This document shows positions 19,250 to 27,104 of a DNA stretch of 27,104 nucleotides, piece after piece. The stretch covers positions 1 to 27,104 of the forward strand of contig CAXKVR010000236.1 of NCBI GenBank assembly GCA_964058845.1. Direction: 5' to 3'. Position numbers and translations under genes: made by a program. The notes under the pieces are model-generated. The model was not told the DNA's origin. It worked only from the letters and a program-made list of their open reading frames with translations, and did no database searches. Every line of letters begins with the position of its first letter. Within the stretch, counting starts at the first letter, position 1. The stretch is from Carex sylvatica. Lineage: Eukaryota > Streptophyta > Magnoliopsida > Poales > Cyperaceae.

Positions 19250-19458
19250 CTCAAATCGCCACAAACTATTTAGAGGTAATTTTTTTTTGCTTTTTAGTTA
19301 TTATTATTATCATTTTTAAAGTCTTTGTGCGGTCCTCACTACTCACCTCCTCCTCTAACAAAATAATAGATAAATAAACAGATGGATTGGATTTGATTTA
19401 TGCAAATACGTACCCAAAGAAAAAAAAAATGATAAGGGAAGCGCGCATATATACTTAC

Positions 19459-19526
19459 AATAAAAATCTTGTATTCCAGGGCTCGTCACTTGGACCAGAG
19501 CTTCTTTGTTCTGGATCTCGCGCAAA
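19459..19526 (-). other. candidate upstream exon of the unrecognised gene, across the MULE
   Basis: On the - strand the acceptor CTTAAAAG precedes 68 bases read as LREIQNKEALVQVTSPGIQ, then DFY and one leftover base, ended by a consensus donor GTAAGT. The leftover base joins in phase with the exon starting at 11525 on the other side of the MULE. Without the MULE the intron would be about 320 bp. The pairing is inference. Confidence 0.4.
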
Positions 19527-19599
19527 CTTTTAAGAATTCCAATGGTAAAGCAAGTGGTTATAGAAGTTAATAAAATTGATACCCAATGATAAAATTGGC

Positions 19600-20100
19600 A
19601 TCTTTTCAAATTTGATTAGCCGACAAAACTAAAACATTAGTGTAATATGATACTTCTACAACTTATACAAGGGTGAATTGCTCCCATACCCATTAAAATT
19701 TCTCTTATTTCCAATTTGCCCATCAACACATCAATATATCTTATTTCCCCATCTAAATCAAAAATTCCTATTTTCCCCTTTTTAAATTAAACAAAAAACC
19801 TTATGTAATTAATCATCAACTCCATATTAAAAATAGAAAGGACAACTTTATCATTCTTTTTAATTCCAACTTGTCAACCACCTCTCCTTATATCTAAAAT
19901 GGCTATGAAAACTTTGTTATTACCCAACTATAAAAATAGCATTCTTCATAAATCATAACAAATCATTGTTAATCTCGAAGAATTAGAAATTTATGAACTT
20001 CCTATTTTGTTTGTAATGGATTTACAATAACATATATAGGGGCTTTAACACTGCTTTTTTCAAACGAATAATGACCAGAATCGAATAAAAATTGAACAAA
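19600..20100. other. AT-rich DNA, nothing recognised
   Basis: There is no supported gene. C-rich words (TTTCCCC, TTGCCC) recur in an AT-rich background around 19680-19780 and could be an old element interior. Confidence 0.45.
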
Positions 20101-20114
20101 AAACAGAAAATCTG

Positions 20115-20217
20115 TGAGAATCGGCTCAGGATCGGATTCAGATCGGCTGATACGAATGGCCAATACCGATCCGTATCGGCTGATCCAAATCGATATCAAC
20201 CAATTATTCCTACTATG
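20115..20217. mobile_element. truncated relative of the 10493-10730 hAT MITE
   Basis: ATCGGCTCAGGATCGG, ATACCGATCCGTATCGGC and the terminus ATTATTCCTACTATG match the right half of the hAT MITE at 10493-10730. The matching left terminus and an 8-bp duplication are absent, so it is a broken copy. Confidence 0.75.
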
Positions 20218-20222
20218 ATTTG

Positions 20223-20478
20223 GACAAAAACACTCAGTCGTGCCGTCCAATACTGCATAATATCATAAAAAAAAGATCAATCTCATTCACTAAAGACGAC
20301 ATTCATTTGGTGTTTGAGATTTCGTGATACATGTACATGTACTATGAAATTCCAACACCAAACGCATGTCGTCTTTAGTGAGTGAGATTCATTTTTCTTT
20401 ATGATAAAACGATCTTTTTATAGATCACGTCTCAATAAAATATTATGCAGTATTAGGCGTGCGCTGAGTGTTCTTGTC
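20223..20478. mobile_element. 256-bp foldback element with a nearly perfect central hairpin
   Basis: The arms begin GACAAAAACACTCAG and end in the complement of GACAAGAACACTCAG. Both contain AATACTGCATAATAT and CACTAAAGACGACAT and meet at the palindrome ACATGTACATGT (around 20331). The right arm has about 30 extra bases. No target duplication was recognised and there is no coding sequence. The central 110 bp could fold into a long stem if transcribed. Confidence 0.8.
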
Positions 20479-20479
20479 T

Positions 20480-21335
20480 AAAGTGAAAACAATTTTTTTT
20501 TCCCAATAACTCGTTACTGCCGCAAAAAATCTAATATGTAAAATACTGATCTGAATTATTTGTAGCAGTCTTTCTAATAAATTAAATTATATAGTATTAT
20601 ATCTATTTTCAATGAAATATATAAAATATTTTTAATATTTTAATAAAAAAATTATAAATATTTCTATTTAACTAAAAAAATATGAAATATGCAAAACCCG
20701 TTAAAATTTATAACGGTTTCAATTTATTTATTTTTGCAACCGTTAAATAATTTTAACGATAATTCAGTCTAAAACTGCAAAAAAAATTGCCTTAAGGTCT
20801 AGGCAAAAGGAGATTAAATGAGGTGTTCTTAATCCGCACTAAAGAATTATTGTTCGACAAGATTAAGAGGCTAAAAATGCTAAAGGAAGCGGATTAAGTT
20901 TTAAGAAGGCTTAATTCCTTGTTGCTGAACGGCCCGTAACGTGATATGTTTCACAATCATATTATTTTTTTAATTTATAATTCACATACTAAAAATCAAT
21001 GTCAATGGAGTAGCTCACGTGAAAATCATCAAAGATTGAGAAAATGTTATGGTACATTAATATGCAACTTTTTGTAACTCTTCGATAAATATAACATTTC
21101 TATGAACTTTTCAAATTTTCTTTTTTAAAAAAATGCAGGCTGCAAGATGTCAAAACTTACAAGTTGTTTGATATTTGTTAACGATCGATGCTTGACAAAA
21201 TAATGTATATAAGCCATTCCATTCTTTTCGATATGAAATATTATTTCCTTCCATTTTTTTCGGATATGAAATATTCTTAAATTTATTGTTTTATATTGAA
21301 TAAAAGATCCCACAATGCATCACAAAAATATTTTA
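20480..21335. other. AT-rich DNA without a supported gene
   Basis: Only small structures are seen: CCGTTAAAATTTATAACGG (about 20699) with a nearby related copy, TTAATCCGC and GCGGATTAAG in opposite orientation (20830 and 20889), and TTTTCGATATGAAATATT at about 21227 with a near copy (TTTTCGGATATGAAATATT) at about 21256. These may be transposon remnants. Confidence 0.45.
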
Positions 21336-21337
21336 TG

Positions 21338-21371
<34 letters not shown>

Positions 21372-21374
<3 letters not shown>

Positions 21375-21761
21375 GAGGGATCAAGTTACAACAATTTTTG
21401 AATTACAACAAGTTACAACAATAATTTTCTACATTTTCAAAGTCCAAATCGTCGATCCAAACTGTTCAACATGATCTCCACAATAAAATGTGCTTGGAAA
21501 CCAAATTTTACATTTTTTGAAATTTTTTTACTATTTATTAAGATGGGTACAAAATTCAATGGTCTGAATTTGACTAGTTTTTGTACCCATCTTAATAAAT
21601 AGTAAAAAAAATTCAAAAAATATAAAATTTAGTTTTCAAGCACATTTTATTGTGGAGATCATGTTGAACAGTTTGGATCGACGATTTGTACTTTGAAAAT
21701 GTAAAAAATTATTGTTGTAACTTGTTGTAATTCAAAAATTATTGTAACTTGATCCCTCCTC
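21372..21761. mobile_element. array element 1, foldback MITE (GAGGAGGGATCAAGTTACAA termini)
   Basis: The termini GAGGAGGGATCAAGTTACAA and complement are followed by TTGTAATTC-type repeats (AACAAGTTACAACA). The centre differs from elements 2-5, with GATGGGTACAAAA and complement in place of the GATCCAACGGTGGCT hairpin. A (GA)n tract joins the (TA)n tract on the left only. Confidence 0.88.
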
Positions 21762-21778
21762 ATATATATATATATATA

Positions 21779-22202
21779 GAGGTTGGCTACTATACTTATA
21801 TAAGCATATCCCCACATATGCTTATAACTCATTTTGTGTTTCCAATTTCCAAATGGTCGATCTGAACCGTTAGATGTGATCTCTATATTAAAATGTGCTT
21901 GGAGACCAAATTTTATATTTTTCTAAATTATTTTACTATTTATTAAGCCACTTTGAAAATCGCTGATCTAACGGTGGCTTAACAAAACAGTAAAATCAGA
22001 AGCCACCGTTGGATCAGTGATTTTCAAATTGGCTTAATAAATAGTAAAAAAATTCAGAAAAATATAAAATTTGATCTCCAAGGACATTTCAATATAGATA
22101 TCACATCTAACGATTCAGATCGACCATTTGGACATTGAAAACACAAAAATGAGTAATAAGGCTATGTGGGGATATGCTTATATAAGCATAGTAGCCAACG
22201 TC
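21779..22202. mobile_element. array element 2, foldback MITE (GAGGTTGGCTACTAT termini)
   Basis: The termini GA(G/C)GTTGGCTACTAT are followed by GCTTATATAAGCATATCCCC and complement. Inner arms carry GATCTAACGGTGGCTT and complement around the centre. It is the same subfamily as element 4, but more diverged between arms. Confidence 0.9.
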
Positions 22203-22224
22203 TATATATATATATATATATATA

Positions 22225-22640
22225 GAGTAAGTCTACCATACATTGCAATGTATAGGCACCTCTGTGCATTGGACTATAAATCACCATATTCAAAGTCTAA
22301 ATGACCGATCCAAACCGTTCATCTTGTTCTCCATATTAATATGTGCTTGGAGACCAAATTTTACATTTTTTGAAATTTTTTTACTATTTATTAAGCCACA
22401 TTGAAAATCGCTGATCCAACGGTTACAGTAAAATCAAAAGGCACCGTTGGATCAGTGATTTTCAAAGTGACTTAATAAATAGTAAACAAATTCCAAAAAA
22501 TATAAAATTTGGTCTCCAAGTACATATTAATATGGAGAACAAGATGAACGGTTTGGATCGATTATTTGGACTTTGAATCCGTGATTTATAGTCCAATGCA
22601 GAAAGGTGCCTATGCATTGCAATGTATGGTAGCCGTACTC
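22225..22640. mobile_element. array element 3, foldback MITE (GAGTACGGCTACCATACAT termini)
   Basis: The termini GAGTA(A/C)G(T/G)CTACCATACATTG are followed by CAATG(T/C)ATAGGCACCT and complement, unlike the termini of the neighbours. The inner modules and the CCAACGGT centre are shared. Confidence 0.9.
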
Positions 22641-22664
22641 TATATATATATATATATATATATA

Positions 22665-23088
22665 GAGGTTGGCTACTATGCTTATATAAGCATATCCCCA
22701 CATATGCTTATAACTCATTTTTGTACTTCCAATATCCAAATGGTCGATCTGAACCGTTCATCTTGTTCTTCATATTAATATGTGCTTGGAAACTAAATTT
22801 TACATTTTTCTTAATTTTTTTACTATTTATTAAGCCACTTGAAAATTATTAATCCAATGGTGGCTGCTGATTTTACTGTTTTGTGCAGCCACCGTTGGAT
22901 CAGCGATTTTCAAAGTGGCTTAATAAATAGTAAAAAAATTCAGAAAAATGTAAAATTTAGTTTCCAAGCACATATTAATATGGAGAACAATATGAACGGT
23001 TCCGATCGACCATTTGAACATTGGAAACACAAAAATGAGTTATAAGCATATGTGGGGATATGCTTATATAAGCATAGTAGCCAACCTC
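22665..23088. mobile_element. array element 4, foldback MITE (GAGGTTGGCTACTATGC termini)
   Basis: The terminal repeats match on both ends through GCTTATATAAGCATATCCCC and ACATATGCTTATAACTCAT. It is the best preserved copy of the element 2 subfamily. The centre is GCAGCCACCGTTGGATC and complement. Confidence 0.92.
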
Positions 23089-23114
<26 letters not shown>

Positions 23115-23135
<21 letters not shown>

Positions 23136-23547
23136 TGGCTAATGTGCATTCGAAAGCATATGGCCCAAAGTGCTTACGGTCCAAATTTGAAATTTTAAAA
23201 CTCAAAAAGTCAATCCGAACCGTTCATCTTGTTCTCCATATTAATATGTGCTTGGAGATCAAATTTTATATTTTTCTAAATTTTGTTTACTATTTATTAA
23301 GTATTTTACAAAATTATTGATCCAACGGTGGCTGCTGATTTTACTATTTTGTTAAGCCATCGTTGGATCAACAATTTTATGAAATACTTAACAAATAGTA
23401 AAAAAATTCAGAAAAATATAAAATTTGGTCTCGAAGCAGATATTAATATGGAGAACAAGATGAGCGGTTCGGATCGACTTTTTGAGTTTTGAAATTTCAA
23501 ATTTGGACCGTAAGCACTTCAGTTCATATGCTTCCGAAAGCATATTA

Positions 23548-23579
<32 letters not shown>
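23115..23579. mobile_element. array element 5, foldback MITE with (GA)n / (CT)n ends
   Basis: The ends are (GA)n on the left and (CT)n on the right. Inside them lie G(T/G)GGCTAAT(G/A)TGC, then AAAGCATATG and GTGCTTACGGTCCAAATTT with complements. The inner modules and centre (GATCCAACGGTGGCT) are shared with elements 2-4, with TTTTACAAAATT replacing CACTTTGAAAATCG. Confidence 0.9.
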
Positions 23580-23605
<26 letters not shown>

Positions 23606-24208
23606 TCTGAGCATGTTCAACGATGTAATCTAGGCCCCAGCTTTAAAAATTTTAGTTTGCATGTTTCCGTTTTTACTTGGAGATAAATTATATGAACTTA
23701 AAGTGATGTTAATTTGTATATTAGTGATCACCTTATAGCTTGTACAAATCAATTTAAGCGAGACATCAGACTTAGTATTTCAATTCTCATGCAATTATTA
23801 GGCTAATGCGATACTTTAATTTGTACACTAAACTTGAACCCTAATTGTAGGAGAGAAATAAAATTAAACTTAGACAAGAAGAATATGTGCATTCATTGAG
23901 AGCGTTGAGACTGTTGGAGAAGAAAGGTGTGACTGTCCATTTGATGCAACAATGGACACATCTATTCGATGTTATCAATACCCAATTCATGCTTATATAT
24001 TTCTCCAATTTTATCTTCTTCTTTTCATGTCCCGTTAGCTAATAAAAATAATTAAAAGAAACGAAATATTATGTTTTAATATATTTCTATTGATTTTTGC
24101 TTTAAGATTTAATCATTTCTACTAGATACAAGTAAATTTTCTATTTCATGGTTTTATATATTCCGTAACATGTTGCATGAAAAATACATAATAAAAATCA
24201 ACAAGACT
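23606..24208. other. AT-rich DNA, nothing recognised
   Basis: No supported gene, RNA or terminal repeat was found. Confidence 0.5.
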
Positions 24209-24504
24209 ATAGGAGTTAGGGGTGTACAACGGGCGGGTCAATGATATTTTATTAAAATTTAAACCCAACCCGATTATACTGGGTTAAAAAAAATTTTACT
24301 TGACCCATCCATAACCCAACCCAATCCATCTATTTTTTTATATACGAATATACGGGTTAGACTGGTTAAACGGGTTATAAATTCAAAGCTATCATTCTGA
24401 ACTGATTCAAAGTGAGACTGAAACATATTCAAAAACAGCAGCTACGTAAAGAATAATGTTTAAAACAATAATCAATAGTAAAAGTCTAAACTTTAAAACA
24501 TTAA

Positions 24505-24650
24505 GCAAATGAAGTACCAGTGCATTGAATAATTGAAGTCTAAGTTAAACAGGCAAGTCAGAAATCGGCAAATTGAAGTCTAAGTTAAATAGGCATTGAA
24601 TAATTGAAGTACCAGTGCATTGAATAAATGAAGTACCAGTACTAACTGGT
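24505..24650. repeat. short interspersed direct repeats inside the hAT element
   Basis: GAAGTACCAGT(G)CATTGAATAA and TTGAAGTCTAAGTTAAA each recur two or three times in this stretch, an irregular tandem arrangement. Confidence 0.7.
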
Positions 24651-25106
24651 CAATGCAAGTACCCACAAAATTGGCACCGTGTCGCTTTCTCAGGAAATTA
24701 TCTCTTCTAAAACAGTAGTTTAAACTAATAGACTAATATCATAGAAACTGCCATGAATTTAAATTATGGCACTCAAAACCTTTTCAGAACACCTCACATG
24801 GAAGGTAAAATCAAACTGGTCCCTGCTCGGCTGCTCCTATCTCATATTATTTTTTTCATAAAAGCTGCACATGTGTGCTAACATGCCAAATAAAACTATC
24901 CAGAATTCATGCAAATAAATAAATAACAAACAATAAAACATATTTTTAAGAAATTCAAGGACCATATAGTGAATTCTCTTTTGAGCTTTGCACTAACAGT
25001 GTGATTCATCATGCACAAAAATTACCAACAAGAACATATATTACCAACAAAAACATATATGTAAAATTGAAGAGCGAAACAGATAAAAAATGAAAATTGA
25101 AAGTAC

Positions 25107-25148
25107 CTTTGGCTGAGTATCTCGCGGTGGTTTCTCTGAGGTTGTCAT
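25107..25148 (-). pseudogene. leftover first coding exon of a hAT transposase gene
   Basis: On the - strand an ATG opens the 14 codons MTTSEKPPRDTQPK, which end at AAG followed by GTACTTT, a possible donor. It lies in the right place for the start of a hAT transposase transcribed from the right end. No downstream exon with transposase motifs was found, so it cannot code for an enzyme here. Confidence 0.4.
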
Positions 25149-25638
25149 CAACACAAATTAAAATGAAACTTTCCTTTTCCTAAGCTGTAAAATTTATAGA
25201 ATAGGTGGATAATTCTACAAGCGCAACGGTATCGGTATTTATAGGGTTTAGGAATCGATTTGTGGTTGTCAGTCTCGGGTTTGAGGCAGATTGAAGACGC
25301 TCTCGAACCATTTTCCCAAGCGTCGTGGGTGAGAGAGAGTGCGCCGAGCGAAAAGGAGATCGAGGCCGCCTGTGGAGAGAAGGAGATTAAATGCGGGATT
25401 AAATGCGGGATTAAAGAATGCCGGGTCGCGAGCGAAGGAGATAAAGACTCCGGGTCGGGTCTGGGTATAAACGGGTTAGTATGAGTAAACCCGTGACCCG
25501 ACCCAGAGTAACGGGTTTATAAAATTTCAACCCGTACCTGACCCAATAAGAACTCAACTCGCTAAAAAATGGGTCGGGTCGGACGAATCAGATGGGTCGG
25601 GCGGGTCACGGATATTTTTGTACACCCCTAATAGGAGT

Positions 25639-27104
25639 CATTTCTCTATTAGGTTTATTTTTAATGACTTTATATTTTCACAATTTCAATTGTTATACTT
25701 GCCGAACATAATAATTGAATAGTGGTATACCTTAAAAAAGTGACCAATATTTCTCAATTCTATAATCCTCTATTCTACCACTATTCCACTTGTTGTCAAA
25801 CAAGCCCATAATTAACTAAAATTGAGTTAAGTTGAAATTATTAGAAATTTAGTTTTCTCCAAAATCTAATTATGAACAAGCAAGTTTAAAATTGTTTAGT
25901 ATGCCAAATATATTGCAATGTCAAATTTACCGTACACCGTAAATAACAAGTTTGAAATGGCGCTCAAAATGAGTATTTAAGGAGTTATAATATAAATTGG
26001 TTCATGCACAAGTGATTGAACAAGCGTTAAAAGCATTTACATGCTTACAAAAAGTGTGAACTAAGAAGTTAAAAATTAACAAAATATAAATATATATGAC
26101 GTGGTATTAGTTGTTTTAGTGATACATCATAAAAAAAAATTAAATAATTTAATTCTGCAATTTTAATTAATAAAAGTGAGTTATTTATCTTGTTTAATAT
26201 AAGAAACAATGTATATGTGTCAAATTTAATTATATTTAGTTTTAGTGAAAGATCAACCAAAATCATTAGCTGGATGAAAAAAACAAAAAAGTTGCTAAAT
26301 TTGGTATCAAAAAGTTACTTTTCACTTCACCAAAATTGCACTCTACCTTACGGTAAAAACGACAAAAAAAAAATTGAAAAACCTTTTTGCATAATTGCAT
26401 CATTTTATAGACTTTACGATGGACGGGAATGGATCTATTTTTTTTTAAATGGTTAGTCTTGTTTACTTACATAACAGTTACGAAACGAATAATTATTAGA
26501 TAATTGAATTATATAGACTTTACGATACAAATACAAATTACATATTTTTCTATTAATTACTTATAATCTTTTAAAATAATCAATGAGATCAGGTAAATCC
26601 AAATAAAAAAAGTGACAAGGTTATAAGTAATCTCTTCAAAAAATTCAAAACTGCACAAGATATGTATTTTGTAAAATAAATAAATAAACTGTGTCCGGAA
26701 CTCCGCATGGATGGATGAAGTTTAGTGCCACACGGAATTATTTGGTTGAGATATACGATATATGACATAGGGAGAGAGCTAGAGTGTGGGGAGAAGGGAC
26801 GGTGAGTAGAAAAATATGTATTTTTGTTCTGGTTTAATAAATATCTGAATTGGGATGAATGTTTCTTGGATCCGTATTCAGTCCTACAGTATAATTATTG
26901 GTTCAGAAATATTGACAAATTTATTTCAAATTTCTTAAATTTAAATTTGCACAGAGTATTAAAATTATAGGTACTAAATAAAGTTAAAACAATTAATTTC
27001 GTCGTAAGAAATGATTTTTTAAATTTAGAAATTTATTTGAATTGTTAAAATTATTGTTCGCTTGCTAAAATTATAAAAAAAAATTAAGTTTTTGCCAATG
27101 CATG
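25639..27104. other. AT-rich DNA, no gene supported
   Basis: There is no convincing coding exon, RNA gene or element end. The word ATAGACTTTACGAT occurs at about 26407 and again at about 26514. Open frames here are low-complexity and opposed by frames on the other strand. Confidence 0.5.

Larger units (their letters stand above)
11626..19258. mobile_element. complete Mutator-like element (MULE), 7,615 bp (11635-19249), with 9-bp target duplications
   Basis: Exact 9-bp direct repeats CTCAAATCG (11626-11634 and 19250-19258) bracket long terminal inverted repeats beginning CGGCCATTTTTATTAATACC. The 9-bp duplication, long TIRs and a MuDR-type transposase place it in the Mutator superfamily. It carries two convergent genes: transposase on - and a second unrecognised gene on +. 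The TIRs match closely apart from homopolymer length and one extra module on the left, so insertion looks recent. Internal features are a 9-bp minisatellite, a 402-bp tandem duplication, a 22-bp minisatellite and a 33-bp coding repeat. It probably lies in an intron of the unrecognised - strand gene. Confidence 0.95.
21337..23604. repeat. array of five foldback MITEs separated by (TA)n tracts
   Basis: Six (TA)n tracts (about 21338-21357, 21762-21778, 22203-22224, 22641-22664, 23089-23114 and 23580-23604) alternate with five elements of about 390-465 bp. Each element is an inverted repeat over nearly its whole length. All share inner modules (ATGTGCTTGGA-ACCAAATTTTA and TTTACTATTTATTAAG). TA-tract insertion recalls the Micron-type MITEs of rice and a TA target, as in Tc1/mariner relatives; the superfamily is inferred. 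Confidence 0.92.
24209..25638. mobile_element. non-autonomous hAT element, 1,414 bp (24217-25630), with 8-bp target duplication
   Basis: The ends TAGGGGTGTACAA and TTGTACACCCCTA are inverted repeats flanked by the identical 8-mer ATAGGAGT (24209-24216 and 25631-25638). Subterminal regions carry many copies of ACCCGACCC, GGGTCGGG or AACCCAACCC, as in Ac-like hAT elements. No transposase domain remains, but a probable first coding exon survives on the - strand at 25148-25107. It is best explained as an internal deletion derivative of an autonomous hAT element. Confidence 0.92.

Noticed and set aside
22462..23205. Several overlapping open frames on both strands with YIYIYIY runs
   Set aside because: They are produced by the inverted repeats and TA tracts of the MITE array and mirror each other. 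Not genes.
21337..23604. CRISPR-like alternation of repeats and spacers
   Set aside because: The repeated units are TA microsatellites and the spacers are hairpin MITEs, in plant nuclear DNA. It is not a CRISPR array.
26190..26456. Open frame of 88 codons on the + strand in AT-rich DNA
   Set aside because: Low-complexity Lys/Asn/Ile/Phe content, an overlapping frame on the other strand, and no motif or splice context.

Overview
The window is plant nuclear DNA, most likely from a monocot angiosperm. It is AT-rich and intron-bearing, holds a plant-type F-box/LRR gene, and is densely packed with plant transposons (Mutator-like, hAT, foldback MITEs, a Helitron 3' end and LINE/tRNA-derived relics). 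Nothing bacterial, organellar or viral was seen. The species cannot be fixed from sequence alone.

Layout. 1-4.6 kb is gene-poor and holds LINE-like and tRNA-like relics, two foldback MITEs, a Helitron-type 3' terminus and a truncated hairpin MITE. 4.7-9.0 kb is a plausible intact F-box/LRR gene on the + strand, with a leader intron and three coding exons; a 185-bp hAT MITE with a perfect 8-bp target duplication sits in its last intron. 9.3-11.5 kb holds a LINE reverse-transcriptase scrap and then, on the - strand, a string of exon-like pieces of a multi-exon gene I do not recognise, with in-frame stops. One of its introns carries a second hAT MITE.

11,635-19,249 is the centrepiece: a complete 7,615-bp Mutator-like element (MULE) bounded by exact 9-bp target duplications and long GC-rich terminal inverted repeats. 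It carries two convergent genes: a MuDR-type transposase on the - strand and a second, unrecognised gene on the + strand, in the position mudrB has in maize MuDR. Both genes start near their own TIR with an untranslated exon and then a leader intron holding a minisatellite. Both seem freshly damaged: a stop inside the transposase SWIM finger, a likely frameshift near its C terminus, and a frameshift in gene 2. The MULE appears to lie in an intron of the unrecognised - strand gene, since an exon with matching phase lies on its far side.

20.1-20.5 kb has a truncated hAT MITE and a long foldback. 21.34-23.60 kb is an array of five different foldback MITEs set end to end, separated by (TA)n tracts; they share inner modules but not termini. 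24,217-25,630 is a 1.4-kb hAT deletion derivative with a perfect 8-bp duplication and a surviving first coding exon. The remainder is AT-rich DNA with no gene that I can support.
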